The translations under genes were made by a program, and so were the position numbers. From assembly GCF_003752025.1 (NCBI RefSeq), contig NZ_RJKR01000005.1:682001-746000 (forward strand): a DNA stretch of 64,000 nt. The letters run 5' to 3'. Below are positions 37,456-45,817 of this stretch, piece by piece. Under the pieces are notes generated by a model. That model was not told the DNA's origin, searched no databases, and worked only from the letters and a program-made list of their open reading frames with translations. Position 1 is the first letter of the stretch. Each line of letters starts with the position of its first letter. Source of the stretch: Curtobacterium sp. PhB115. Its GTDB lineage: Bacteria > Actinomycetota > Actinomycetes > Actinomycetales > Microbacteriaceae.

Positions 37456-38745
37456 TCAGGCGGCCGTGTAGGCGCGCTCGAAGAGGTCGATGATGCGGTC
37501 GGCCGAGGTGCCGGAGCCGAACGCGAGCGAGGTCGCGCGGATCATCGGCTCGTACGCGGAGTCGGGCACGAGCAGGTCGGGCAGCATCACCGGGGTGACC
37601 TGGTCGTCGGTGAGCTTCGCGGCCTGGGCGACGAGCGGGAAGTCCCGGCTGACGGTGTCGGTGATCCGGCTCATGTCGCGGCCGGAGTCCAGGACGAACT
37701 CGCTCGTGACGGCCGACGAGTACAGGTACTGCACGAACGGCTTGATGAGGTCGAGCTTCGCCCGGCCGTTCTCGCTGATCCAGATGCCGTGGCCGTTGTA
37801 GCTCTTGATGACGCTCGGGTGCGCGATGGCGGCGTCCTTCGAGGGAACCGGCCAGCCGCCCACCGTGACCTCCTTCGCGCGTTCCTTCGACACCAGGGCG
37901 AGCGCCGACGACATCGCGGGCACGATCGCGGCCTTGCGGGTGTTGAACTGCGTGAGCTCGGAGTCCGACGTGAAGCCCTGCACCGAGTCCACGAAGACAC
38001 CGGCGTCGCGGAGCTCGACGAAGTGCTCGACACCGCGGACGGCGCCCGGGCTGTCCGAGATCTTGCCGGTCGAGAACACCGTCGCGGCTTCGTCCTGCGA
38101 GACGAAGCCCTGGATGACCTGCATCAGCAGCTTCTGTCCGCTCCAGTCCGAACCGCCCACGGTGACCGGCCCGATGCCGGCGGCGCGCAGTCGATCCGCC
38201 GCCGCGATGAGCTGGTCCGAGGTGGTCGGGATCTCGCTGACACCGGCCTGCTCGAGCAGCGCGGTGTTGAACGACACCGGCCAGTTCGTCCGGGTGAAGG
38301 GGAACGCGCGGACGCGGCCCTGCTCGTCGGTCCACTCAGCGATCGCCTCGGGGATGATCTTGTCCCGCAGGTCCCACTCGTCGAGGTACCGGCTGACGTC
38401 GATGGTGGCGTCCTCGCCCGTCCAGGAAAGCGTGCGCCCGACCATGTTCACGATGGCGACGTCGGCTTCCTTCCCCGCGAGCGAGCTCGTCTCGAAGACG
38501 ATCGGCAGGTCGGACCCGTTCGACAGCAGTGCCACCTTGCGGGAGGTCCGTCGGCGGTAGGCGGCGACCACGTCCGTGAACGTCTGCGCGCCCGCGACGG
38601 CGCCGCTGAGCTGCGTGTGCACGCTCAGGGTCCCCGGTCCGCTCGAGGCCGGTGTGAGCGCGCTGCACCCGGCGAGGATCGGTGCGAGTAGCCCGGCTCC
38701 GAGCCCGGCTCCGAGGAGGGTGCGCCTGCTGATGCCGTCCGTCAC
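37456..38745 (-). CDS. Extracellular sugar-binding lipoprotein of the mannoside ABC importer
   Basis: CUT1 family solute receptor of 429 residues. The N-terminus ISRRTLLGAGLGAG combines a twin-arginine-like motif with the lipobox LAGC (Cys about 27), so it may be a Tat-exported lipoprotein. Typical SBP_bac_1 phrases are IVNMVGRTLSW, FPFTRTNWPVSFNT and GISWISENG-like GIWISENGRAK. GTG 38745 has AAGGAGG upstream. First gene of the operon SBP-permease-permease-GH3-GH125, divergent from lacI. Confidence 0.9.
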   Translation of the reverse strand: MTDGISRRTLLGAGLGAGLLAPILAGCSALTPASSGPGTLSVHTQLSGAVAGAQTFTDVVAAYRRRTSRKVALLSNGSDLPIVFETSSLAGKEADVAIVNMVGRTLSWTGEDATIDVSRYLDEWDLRDKIIPEAIAEWTDEQGRVRAFPFTRTNWPVSFNTALLEQAGVSEIPTTSDQLIAAADRLRAAGIGPVTVGGSDWSGQKLLMQVIQGFVSQDEAATVFSTGKISDSPGAVRGVEHFVELRDAGVFVDSVQGFTSDSELTQFNTRKAAIVPAMSSALALVSKERAKEVTVGGWPVPSKDAAIAHPSVIKSYNGHGIWISENGRAKLDLIKPFVQYLYSSAVTSEFVLDSGRDMSRITDTVSRDFPLVAQAAKLTDDQVTPVMLPDLLVPDSAYEPMIRATSLAFGSGTSADRIIDLFERAYTAA

Positions 38746-38791
38746 GGTGCCTCCTTGGCAGTGGAAGGTGGAGCGGTTCTCGATGCATTGG

Positions 38792-38836
38792 GTACAGCGG
38801 TGTACTTCAGGTGACGAGCAACGTATACCGCTTTAC
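38792..38836. promoter_or_regulatory. Twin LacI-type operators between the ABC operon and lacI
   Basis: Site O1 at 38792-38805 reads GTACACCGCTGTAC on the minus strand. Site O2 at 38823-38836 reads GTATACCGCTTTAC on the plus strand. They match at 12 of 14 positions, are partly palindromic (GTA...TAC) with the central CG of LacI-family sites, and have centres 31 bp apart, about three helical turns. Confidence 0.7.
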
Positions 38837-38860
38837 ACGACAGGGTCAAGCCTCTACGCT
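38832..38860 (+). promoter_or_regulatory. lacI promoter, leaderless
   Basis: TTTACA (38832-38837) and TACGCT (38855-38860) are 17 bp apart. The predicted start of transcription falls on or next to the ATG at 38868. Operator O2 overlaps the -35, predicting autorepression. Confidence 0.7.
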
Positions 38861-38867
38861 CGACCGC

Positions 38868-39977
38868 ATGAGCGACACCACCGCGGGAGCCGTCGACCGG
38901 CGTCGAGTCACGATCGCGCAGGTCGCGAAGCGCGCCGGCGTCTCGACCTCGGCGGTCTCGCACGTCTTCAACGGCCGGCCGAACGTCTCGGCCGCCACCG
39001 CCGCACGCATCCGCAAGGCCGCCGACGACCTGAACTGGCGACCGAACCTGGCGAGCCGCAAGCTCTCGGGGTCGGCCGGCCGCAGTCTCGGGCTGGTGCT
39101 CGCCCGGTCGCGGGACACGTTCCAGCGCGACCCGTTCACGATGCGTCTGATCGCGGGGCTCACCGAACCCCTCGCCGCGATCGGCTGGTCGCTCTCCGTC
39201 ACCCTGGTGCAGGCCGACGACGAAGCAGCCGTCTACCGCCAGTGGTGGACCGAGCAGCGCGTCGACGGGTTCCTGCTGGTCGACGTCCGCACCGACGACC
39301 CGCGCGTCTCGATGCTGCAGCACCTCTCCGCCCCGGCCGTGATGCTCGGCGCACCGATCCCGGGCAGCACCGTCCCCGCGGTGACGGTGAGCGACGCCGA
39401 CGCGACCGAAGCGCTGCTCGACCACCTCGGGCAACTCGGGCACCGCCGGATCGCCCGTGTCGGCGACGGCCCGGCACTCGCCCACACCGGCGCCCGCGAC
39501 GCTCGCTTCACCGCCGCCGCCGGCCGACGCGGTGTGGACGCGCTCGTCCTCGGTTGGCGCGCCGACGCCGAGGACCCCGTCGCCGACCTCCTCGGCCGCC
39601 TCGACGGCGCCACGGCGATCGTCCTCGACGGTGAGGCGATCGCGGCCGAGGTGGTGGCGCACGCCCCCGAGCTCGGCGTCCGCGTGCCGGAGGACCTGTC
39701 CGTCGTCGCGTGGGAGGACTCGTGGGTGTCCTCGATCGTCCGGCCGTCGCTCACCGCGCTCGACGCCCCGGTCGAGGAATCGGCCCGCACCGCCGTGGCG
39801 CTGGTCGAGCGGCTCGCGCGTGGTGACGAGGTCGCCGACGCCGAGGTCGGCGGACGCGCACTGCACGTCCGCGGCTCGACCGGACCGGCACCGAGCACCG
39901 ACGCCGCGACCGCCAGCACTGGCGCCGCCGCGACCGGCGCCGCCGCCGCGCCCGCCACCGAAGGAGGAGACCGATGA
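38868..39977 (+). CDS. LacI family transcriptional regulator of the mannoside locus
   Basis: Repressor of 369 residues. The N-terminal HTH is VTIAQVAKRAGVSTSAVSHV (about 14-33), followed by the hinge helix region. The periplasmic-binding-like effector domain has GFLLVDVRTDDPRV, LDHLGQLGHRRIARVG and DLSVVAWEDSW. The C-terminus has an Ala/Thr-rich low-complexity tail of about 35 residues. It is divergent from the ABC operon and co-transcribed with the GH5 gene (ATGA overlap), so it likely controls both arms through the twin operators. Confidence 0.92.
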   Translation: MSDTTAGAVDRRRVTIAQVAKRAGVSTSAVSHVFNGRPNVSAATAARIRKAADDLNWRPNLASRKLSGSAGRSLGLVLARSRDTFQRDPFTMRLIAGLTEPLAAIGWSLSVTLVQADDEAAVYRQWWTEQRVDGFLLVDVRTDDPRVSMLQHLSAPAVMLGAPIPGSTVPAVTVSDADATEALLDHLGQLGHRRIARVGDGPALAHTGARDARFTAAAGRRGVDALVLGWRADAEDPVADLLGRLDGATAIVLDGEAIAAEVVAHAPELGVRVPEDLSVVAWEDSWVSSIVRPSLTALDAPVEESARTAVALVERLARGDEVADAEVGGRALHVRGSTGPAPSTDAATASTGAAATGAAAAPATEGGDR

Positions 39978-41218
39978 CCATCGCCACGCGCTTCGGCGTG
40001 AACTACGTGCCGTCGACCGACTGGATGTTCCAGTGGCAGTCCGTCGACGAGAGCGCGATCCGCCGCGACCTCGAGGCGATCGCGACCCTCGGCCTCGACC
40101 ACGTCCGGCTCTTCCCCCTGTGGCCCACGCTGCAGCCGAACCGCACGCTCATCCGCCGCAAGGCGCTGGAGGACGTCGCCCTCGTGGTCGACGTCGCCGC
40201 CGAGTTCGAGCTGGACGCCAGCGTCGACGTCGTGCAGGGGCACATGTCCGGGTTCGACTTCGTGCCCGCGTGGCTCGTGAACTGGCACGACGGCAACATG
40301 TTCACCGACCAGCCGGCGATCGACGCGCAGGCCGCCCTGGTCGCCGCCGTGTACGAGGCCGTCCGGGACCGCCCGAACTTCACCGGCCTGACCCTGGGCA
40401 ACGAGCTCAACCAGTTCCAGCCGCCGAACCCCGCCGCGATGCCGGCCGACACGGCGCAGGTGACGCACTGGCTCGAGTCCCTGCTCGGCGCGCCACGTGA
40501 CAAGGACCGGCGGCACGTCGTCACGCACTCCGAGAACGACCACCTCTGGTACCGCGACGGCCACCCGTTCGTGCCGGCCCACGCCAGCCGCCTGGGCGAC
40601 GTGACGACCGTGCACTCCTGGGTCTTCAACGGCGTCGCGGACCGGTACGGGGCCCTGTCCGACGAGTCCGTCCGGCACGCGGAGTGGATGATCGAGCTCG
40701 CCCGCGCGTTCGCCACCGACCTCGACCGGCCCGTCTGGCTGCAGGAGGTCGGTGCGCCCGACCGGCACCTGGCCGAGTCCGAGATGCCCGAGTTCCTCGA
40801 GCGCACGGTCGCCGCAGCCCTCACCACCGAACGCCTGCACGCGGTCACCTGGTGGTGCTCGCACGACGTCTCCCGCGACCTCGGCGACTTCAAGGACCTG
40901 GAGTACTCCCTCGGCCTGCTCGACGTGGACAACCGGGTGAAGCCGCTCGGCCGCCGCTACGCCGAGGTCGTCGCCGACGCCCGTCGCTCGACTCCGACAC
41001 CGTCACCCCGCGCGAGCGCCGTGGTGGTCGACGTCGACGACGCCGACCTGCCCCTCCGTCGTGCGGACCTGGCTCCGGGTGGTGCGGTCTTCGACCGCTG
41101 GCACCGGCTGCGCGCCGCCGGCGAGGCGGTCGCGGTGGTCACCAGCCGGACCGCCGCGGACCCTGCGGCACTCGCGGCGCGGGGTGTGACCCGGGTGGTC
41201 GAGTCCGCAGCGGTCTGA
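39974..41218 (+). CDS. Glycoside hydrolase family 5-like beta-mannosidase/mannanase
   Basis: Clan GH-A TIM-barrel enzyme of 414 residues, probably acting on beta-mannosides. The acid/base Glu is in LTLGNELNQF (about 139) and the nucleophile Glu in VWLQEVGAP (about 259). RLFPLWPTLQP and HSWVFNG are further barrel-end motifs. The domain ends near 340. A short additional C-terminal segment (about 350-414) looks like a small separate fold with VVVDVDDADLPL. There is no signal peptide, so it is cytoplasmic. The start ATG 39974 has GGAG upstream and overlaps the lacI stop. Confidence 0.87.
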   Translation: MTIATRFGVNYVPSTDWMFQWQSVDESAIRRDLEAIATLGLDHVRLFPLWPTLQPNRTLIRRKALEDVALVVDVAAEFELDASVDVVQGHMSGFDFVPAWLVNWHDGNMFTDQPAIDAQAALVAAVYEAVRDRPNFTGLTLGNELNQFQPPNPAAMPADTAQVTHWLESLLGAPRDKDRRHVVTHSENDHLWYRDGHPFVPAHASRLGDVTTVHSWVFNGVADRYGALSDESVRHAEWMIELARAFATDLDRPVWLQEVGAPDRHLAESEMPEFLERTVAAALTTERLHAVTWWCSHDVSRDLGDFKDLEYSLGLLDVDNRVKPLGRRYAEVVADARRSTPTPSPRASAVVVDVDDADLPLRRADLAPGGAVFDRWHRLRAAGEAVAVVTSRTAADPAALAARGVTRVVESAAV

Positions 41219-41229
41219 CGGGCGCGCGT

Positions 41230-41271
41230 CGCGCCTCCCGTCCGAGGACCGACAGGCGGACTGGAGGCGCG
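41230..41271. terminator. Hairpin between convergent GH5 and hydrolase genes
   Basis: 15-nt arms CGCGCCTCCCGTCCG (41230-41244) and CGGACTGGAGGCGCG (41257-41271) have one mismatch. A family member related to 52788 and 61553; probable bidirectional terminator. Confidence 0.7.
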
Positions 41272-41278
41272 GATCGCG

Positions 41279-42022
41279 TCAGTCGGTCAGCACGCGCTGG
41301 TACCGCAGCCAGTTCTCGCAGAGCCGCGTCCACTGGGACGTGTGCGGCTCACGCACGGCGGTGCCGAGCCCGTGGCGTCCGTGCGGGAAGACGTGCACCT
41401 CGACGTCCACCTCGTTCCGGACCAGGGCATCGGCGTACGACAGCGTGTTCGACGCGCGGACGATCCGGTCGTCGGCCGTCGTCCACACGAAGGTCGGCGG
41501 GGTCCGGGCGTCGACGCGTGTCTCCATCGACAGCTCGCGCCGCTGCCGCCAGGTCGGGGCGTCGCCGAGCAGTCCGACGACCGGACGTGGCCGGGTGGGG
41601 TGCTCCATCGTGACGACGGGGTAGCTGAGCACGCAGAACGCGGGGCGCTCGAGCGCGGGGTCGTCGATGCCGTTCGCCAGCGACGCCGCGAGGTGCCCGC
41701 CCGCGCTCGAGCCGGCGACGCCGATGCGCTCGGTGTCGATCGCGAGCCCGGTGTCCGCCGCGGCCCGGCCCGAGCGCAGCCAGCTGAAGACCCGGCGGGT
41801 GGCGTCGATCGGCTCCGGGTGGAGCGGGCCGACCGTGCCCTGCGACCGGAGCGGGTACCGGAACAGGAACGCGTGCAGCCCGACCGCGGCGAACCAGTCG
41901 GCGACCGGTTCGGAGCTCGCACGGCCGTGCTCCTCGTAGCCGCCACCAGGCAGGACGATCACGGCCGGACGGGAACCGCCGCGGGAGCTCGGGCGTACCG
42001 TGATGCCGTCGGGCGTGTGCAT
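41279..42022 (-). CDS. Alpha/beta hydrolase (BD-FAE/xylan-esterase-like)
   Basis: Cytoplasmic esterase of 247 residues. The oxyanion motif is LPGGGYEEH (about 27), nucleophile GSSAGGH (about 107), acid in TTADDRIV (about 191) and His in FPHGRHGLG (about 221). The GGGY and GSSAGGHLA pair fits the acetyl-xylan-esterase-like hydrolase group, so deacetylation of sugars is plausible. ATG 42022 lies seven bases after TAGGGT, a leaderless start. It is next to, but convergent with, the mannoside locus. Confidence 0.87.
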   Translation of the reverse strand: MHTPDGITVRPSSRGGSRPAVIVLPGGGYEEHGRASSEPVADWFAAVGLHAFLFRYPLRSQGTVGPLHPEPIDATRRVFSWLRSGRAAADTGLAIDTERIGVAGSSAGGHLAASLANGIDDPALERPAFCVLSYPVVTMEHPTRPRPVVGLLGDAPTWRQRRELSMETRVDARTPPTFVWTTADDRIVRASNTLSYADALVRNEVDVEVHVFPHGRHGLGTAVREPHTSQWTRLCENWLRYQRVLTD

Positions 42023-42112
42023 GGCGCCGACCCTACTGTTCCGGCGCGGATCGCTGCCGATCCACACAGGAAGCCCATCGGGTGCGGACGAGCACCTTGC
42101 GGCAGTTGTAAC

Positions 42113-42129
42113 TTTGCAGGCAGCGCAAA
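42113..42129. promoter_or_regulatory. Inverted repeat upstream of the DHA2 exporter
   Basis: TTTGC (42113-42117) and GCAAA (42125-42129) are separated by 7 bp, next to TTGTAA (42106-42111), a possible -35. A candidate operator for an unlinked repressor; no regulator gene is adjacent. Confidence 0.4.
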
Positions 42130-42172
42130 ATTCTTCGTTCCGCCAGCGCATCGGTACCGGGAGACCCTGCTC

Positions 42173-44695
42173 ATGACCCAGACGGCGACCGCACCCGCGG
42201 CCCCCACCACGGCGTCCAACGTCGTGATGAACCACCGACAGATCCTGTTGGTGATCTACGGCCTGATGGCCGGGATGTTCCTCGGCGCCCTCGACCAGAC
42301 GATCGTCGGCACCGCGATCCGGACCATCGGCGACGATCTGCACGGCCTCGACCAGCAGGCCTGGGTCACCACCGGGTACCTGATCGCCTCGACGGTCACG
42401 ACGCCGATCTACGGCAAGCTCTCCGACATCTTCGGCCGCCGCCCGCTGTTCATCACCGCGATCGGCATCTTCATCGTCGGCTCGTTCGCCGCGTCGTTCT
42501 CCACGTCGATGCTCATGCTCGCCGGGTTCCGCGCGCTGCAGGGCCTCGGCGCCGGTGGCCTGATGTCGCTCCCCCTGGCGATCATGGGCGACATGCTCGC
42601 CCCCCGCGAGCGGGCGAAGTACCAGGGCTACTTCCTCGCCGTGTTCGGCATCTCCTCGGTCATCGGACCGCTCGTCGGCGGTGTCTTCGCCGGTGCGAGC
42701 GAACTGCTCTTCATCTCCGGCTGGCGCTGGGTGTTCCTGATCAACGTGCCGATCGGCGTCATCGCGCTGTTCATGGTGCTGACGTTCCTGCACCTGCCGA
42801 AGTTCGGCGACCGCGGCAAGCCCCGCATCGACTGGTGGGGCGCGACGCTCGTCATCGTCACCCTCGTGCCGCTTCTCCTGATCGCCGAGCAGGGCCGCGA
42901 ATGGGGTTGGAGCTCCCCCGGCGCCTTCGCCTGCTACGGCATCGGCGCGGCCGGGTTGATCGCGTTCATCATCGTCGAACGGGCGATGGGCAGCGACGCG
43001 ATCCTGCCGATGAAGCTCTTCGGCTCGCGGGTGTTCTCGATGGCCGCGATCCTGTCGGTGCTCGTCGGCTTCGGGATGTTCGGCGCGATGCTGACGATCC
43101 CGCTGTACCTGCAGATCGTGAAGGGCGTCACGCCCACCGAGTCCGGGTTCGCGATGCTCCCGATGGTGCTCGGCCTGATGATCTCCTCGATCGCCTCCGG
43201 CCAGATCATCTCGCGGACCGGCAACTACCAGGTCTTCCCGATCACCGGCACCGCCTTCACCGCGATCGGCTTCACGGTCCTGACGTTCCTGACGGCGGAC
43301 CGGCCGCTCTGGTTCCTGATGCTCGGCATGTTCGGCATCGGACTCGGGCTCGGGCAGCTCATGCAGACGCTGACCCTGGCGGCGCAGAACTCGGTGTCCC
43401 CGCGGGACATCGGTGTCGCGACCAGTGCGGCGACGTTCTTCCGGCAGATCGGCGGCACCATGGGCACCGCGGTGCTCCTGTCCGTGCTGTTCACGCTGAT
43501 GCCGACGAACATCACGGCCGCGATGCAGAACGAGACCGACCTGAAGAGCGCCCTCAACGCCGCCCTGACGCCCTCCGTCGCGAACGCGTCCGAGAACAAG
43601 GGCGTGATGGACCAGATCTGGAACAAGATCGTCGACCCCGTGCAGAAGAACGTGCAGGACTCTCTGAACAAGGGTGCGGTGCAGGCGAAGGAAGCGGCCG
43701 ACGCAGCCGTGACGAAGCAGGTCACCGCGGCCGTGCAGCAGCAGGTCGCCGCCGGCGAGCTCCCCTCCGCGGCCGCCGACACCGTCATCACCCAGCAGGT
43801 CGACGACGCGAAGCCCGCCGCCGAGCAGCAGGCGCTCGAGACCGCGGCGTCGAAGGCCAACGCCGAGGTCGTCGACGGGACGCTGCAGGTCGACTACTCC
43901 GACAAGGCGCAGCGCGAGAACGTCGTCGACGAGGTCGCTCCGACGATCATCAAGCAGCTGAAGAGCGGCGACTCGAGCGCGAGCTCGTCGGGGTCCGCCG
44001 CGACGAGTGACACCTCGTTCCTGAACGGGGCGGACAAGCGGCTCACCCGCCCGTTCCTCGTCGGGTTCAGCGACTCGGCCGTCCGCGTGTACTACGTCGG
44101 CCTCGCGGTGATCCTGCTCGCGTTCGTCCTGACGTGGTTCTTCCGGGTGCCGCCGCTCCGCAAGACCTCGGCGCTGCAGGAGCAGGCCGACGCCCAGCGG
44201 ACCGCCAAGGCAGACGCCGACGCCGACGCCGATCGGCTGACCGTCGACGCACAGGGTGCCGCGGCCGGCTCCGGGGCGCTCGTGTCGCCGGACACCGGCC
44301 CGATGCGGGCCGTGCCGACGTCGCCCGACGTCCCCGCGCAGCCGCGATCGGCCCGGGCAGCGGGCTCGTCCGACGTGTCGGTGCTGCCGAACGACGCGCT
44401 ACCGAACGACGCCTTGCCGAACGACGCCCTGCCGAACGACGCGCTGCCTGCCGCGGGCTCGTCGGACGACACCCGTGCTCCGCTGCCGAACGCCACGACC
44501 CACGGCGCGCACTCGGCGGCCGCGCCGGTCGACGAGCCGCCGACCACCACCGGTGCCATCCGGACCCGCGCGGCCCACGCTGCCCCGGCCGTCGACCCGG
44601 CCACCCCCGCGGCGGGAGCCGACCCGGCGGAGGCGAGCCGTGCCTCCAGGCCGGACGAGGGCGACCACCCGCACGGCCGCCACTCGGCCGAGTAG
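42173..44695 (+). CDS. DHA2 family MFS multidrug exporter with large insert and repetitive tail
   Basis: Proton-driven drug exporter of the 14-helix EmrB/QacA family. Motif A is GKLSDIFGRRPLF (about 83), and the DQTIVGTAI segment in helix 1 is typical. At 840 residues it exceeds the usual 480-550. Between helices 13 and 14 there is an insert of about 165 residues, predicted extracytoplasmic, rich in Gln, Ala, Lys and Asp and coiled-coil-like (KQVTAAVQQQVAAGEL). After helix 14 (VYYVGLAVILLAFVLTW) comes a 180-residue disordered cytoplasmic tail with four tandem LPNDA units. ATG 42173 has GGGAGA upstream. Confidence 0.88.
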   Translation: MTQTATAPAAPTTASNVVMNHRQILLVIYGLMAGMFLGALDQTIVGTAIRTIGDDLHGLDQQAWVTTGYLIASTVTTPIYGKLSDIFGRRPLFITAIGIFIVGSFAASFSTSMLMLAGFRALQGLGAGGLMSLPLAIMGDMLAPRERAKYQGYFLAVFGISSVIGPLVGGVFAGASELLFISGWRWVFLINVPIGVIALFMVLTFLHLPKFGDRGKPRIDWWGATLVIVTLVPLLLIAEQGREWGWSSPGAFACYGIGAAGLIAFIIVERAMGSDAILPMKLFGSRVFSMAAILSVLVGFGMFGAMLTIPLYLQIVKGVTPTESGFAMLPMVLGLMISSIASGQIISRTGNYQVFPITGTAFTAIGFTVLTFLTADRPLWFLMLGMFGIGLGLGQLMQTLTLAAQNSVSPRDIGVATSAATFFRQIGGTMGTAVLLSVLFTLMPTNITAAMQNETDLKSALNAALTPSVANASENKGVMDQIWNKIVDPVQKNVQDSLNKGAVQAKEAADAAVTKQVTAAVQQQVAAGELPSAAADTVITQQVDDAKPAAEQQALETAASKANAEVVDGTLQVDYSDKAQRENVVDEVAPTIIKQLKSGDSSASSSGSAATSDTSFLNGADKRLTRPFLVGFSDSAVRVYYVGLAVILLAFVLTWFFRVPPLRKTSALQEQADAQRTAKADADADADRLTVDAQGAAAGSGALVSPDTGPMRAVPTSPDVPAQPRSARAAGSSDVSVLPNDALPNDALPNDALPNDALPAAGSSDDTRAPLPNATTHGAHSAAAPVDEPPTTTGAIRTRAAHAAPAVDPATPAAGADPAEASRASRPDEGDHPHGRHSAE
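44391..44450 (+). repeat. 15-bp tandem repeat encoding LPNDA units
   Basis: Four copies of a CTGCCGAACGACGC-like unit, with third-base variation between copies, lie in the tail of the exporter gene. The copies encode LPNDA in series. Copy number changes would be in frame. Confidence 0.75.
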
Positions 44696-44706
44696 CCAGC
44701 CGCAGG

Positions 44707-44764
44707 CACGCGCCTTCCGACAGAACACGAGACGATCGAATCGTGTTTCGTCGGAAGGCGCGTG
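44707..44764. terminator. Hairpin between convergent exporter and DNA methyltransferase genes
   Basis: 24-nt arms 44707-44730 and 44741-44764 pair except at one A-C and one G-T position, with a 10-base loop. The outer part is CACGCGCCTTCCGAC. Probable bidirectional terminator. Confidence 0.7.
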
Positions 44765-44780
44765 TTCCGTTCGGCGCCAC

Positions 44781-45641
44781 TCAGACGGCCGCCGACGCGA
44801 CCTCGAACGACGCCCCCGGCAACCGCTTCCGCATCACGTCGATCGCCGCCGGGTTGTCGTCCACCAGCACGTACCGCCGCCCGAGCGCCTGCGCCACCGC
44901 ACCCGTCGTGCCGCTGCCCGCGAAGAAGTCGAGGACCCAGTCGCCCTCGCGCGAGGACGCCTGCACGATCCGGCGCAGCACCCCCTCGGGCTTCTGCGTC
45001 GGGTAGCCGGTCTTCTCACGGCCGGTCGGCGAGACGATCGTGTGCCACCAGACGTCCGTCGGGAGCTTGCCGCGCTCACGCTTCTCGGCCGTCACGAGCC
45101 CCGGCGCCATGTACGGCTCCCGGTCCACCGCCGTCGAGTCGAACCAGTACCGCGACGGGTCCTTCACGTAGACCAGGATCGTGTCGTGCTTCGTCGGCCA
45201 GCGGGTCTTGGACTTCGCGCCGTAGTCGTAGGCCCAGACGATCTCGTTCAGGAAGGACTCCCGGCCGAAGAGCGCGTCGAGCAGCACCTTGGCGTAGTGC
45301 GACTCGCGGTAGTCGAGGTGCAGGTACAGCGTGCCGTCCGCCGCGAGGAGCCGCCATGCCTCGATCAGGCGGGGCTCCAGGAAGGACCAGTAGTCGTCGA
45401 ACCGGTCGTCGAAGCGCATCAGGTCGCCGCGCACCCGTTCGTAGGTGCGGCCGTGGAACCCCATCACCGGGCCGTCGGCCTTCGGCACCGCCGAGGTCGC
45501 GTGCCGCCGCTGGTACCGGCCGGTGTTGAACGGCGGGTCGAGGTAGACGAGCGTGAACGAGCCGTCCGGGTACGCGGGGACCACGTCGAGCGCGTCGCCG
45601 AGGACGACGCGGTCCGGGCCTCGGTCGTCTCCCCTGTGCAC
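44781..45641 (-). CDS. Site-specific DNA methyltransferase (N6-adenine/N4-cytosine type), solitary
   Basis: DNA methyltransferase of 286 residues, beta-like arrangement with the catalytic DPPF motif in VYLDPPFNTGRY (about 33) ahead of the SAM-binding FxGxG motif LDFFAGSGTTGAVAQALGRR (about 240-259). Between them lies the target-recognition-like region with LYLHLDYRESHYAK and KHDTILVYVKD. No restriction endonuclease gene is nearby, so it is either an orphan regulatory methylase or a remnant. GTG 45641 lies six bases after GACAAT; an open frame continues upstream into tandem repeats and is not credible. Confidence 0.88.
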   Translation of the reverse strand: MHRGDDRGPDRVVLGDALDVVPAYPDGSFTLVYLDPPFNTGRYQRRHATSAVPKADGPVMGFHGRTYERVRGDLMRFDDRFDDYWSFLEPRLIEAWRLLAADGTLYLHLDYRESHYAKVLLDALFGRESFLNEIVWAYDYGAKSKTRWPTKHDTILVYVKDPSRYWFDSTAVDREPYMAPGLVTAEKRERGKLPTDVWWHTIVSPTGREKTGYPTQKPEGVLRRIVQASSREGDWVLDFFAGSGTTGAVAQALGRRYVLVDDNPAAIDVMRKRLPGASFEVASAAV

Positions 45642-45672
45642 GGACCCATTGTCGCGCACGTCGCGCGACCGA

Positions 45673-45784
45673 GCGGCGCGGTCGCAGCGGCGCGGTCCCA
45701 GCGGCGCGGTCCCAGCGGCGCGGTCCCAGCGGCGCGGTCCCAGCGGCGCGGTCCCAGCGGCGCGGTCGCAGCGGCGCGGTCCCA
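45673..45784. repeat. 14-bp tandem repeat, eight copies
   Basis: The unit GCGGCGCGGTCCCA is repeated head to tail eight times (first and seventh copies with CGCA at the end). It fills the intergenic space between the divergent DNA methyltransferase and GNAT genes, upstream of both. Because 14 is not a multiple of three it reads in all frames, but it is not likely coding. Confidence 0.92.
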
Positions 45785-45817
45785 GCGGCGCCCCAGCCTC
45801 CGGCGTAGCGTCGAGGC

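Noticed and set aside
44781..45641. Restriction-modification system
   Set aside because: Neighbouring genes are an exporter and a small acetyltransferase; no nuclease or specificity subunit is present.
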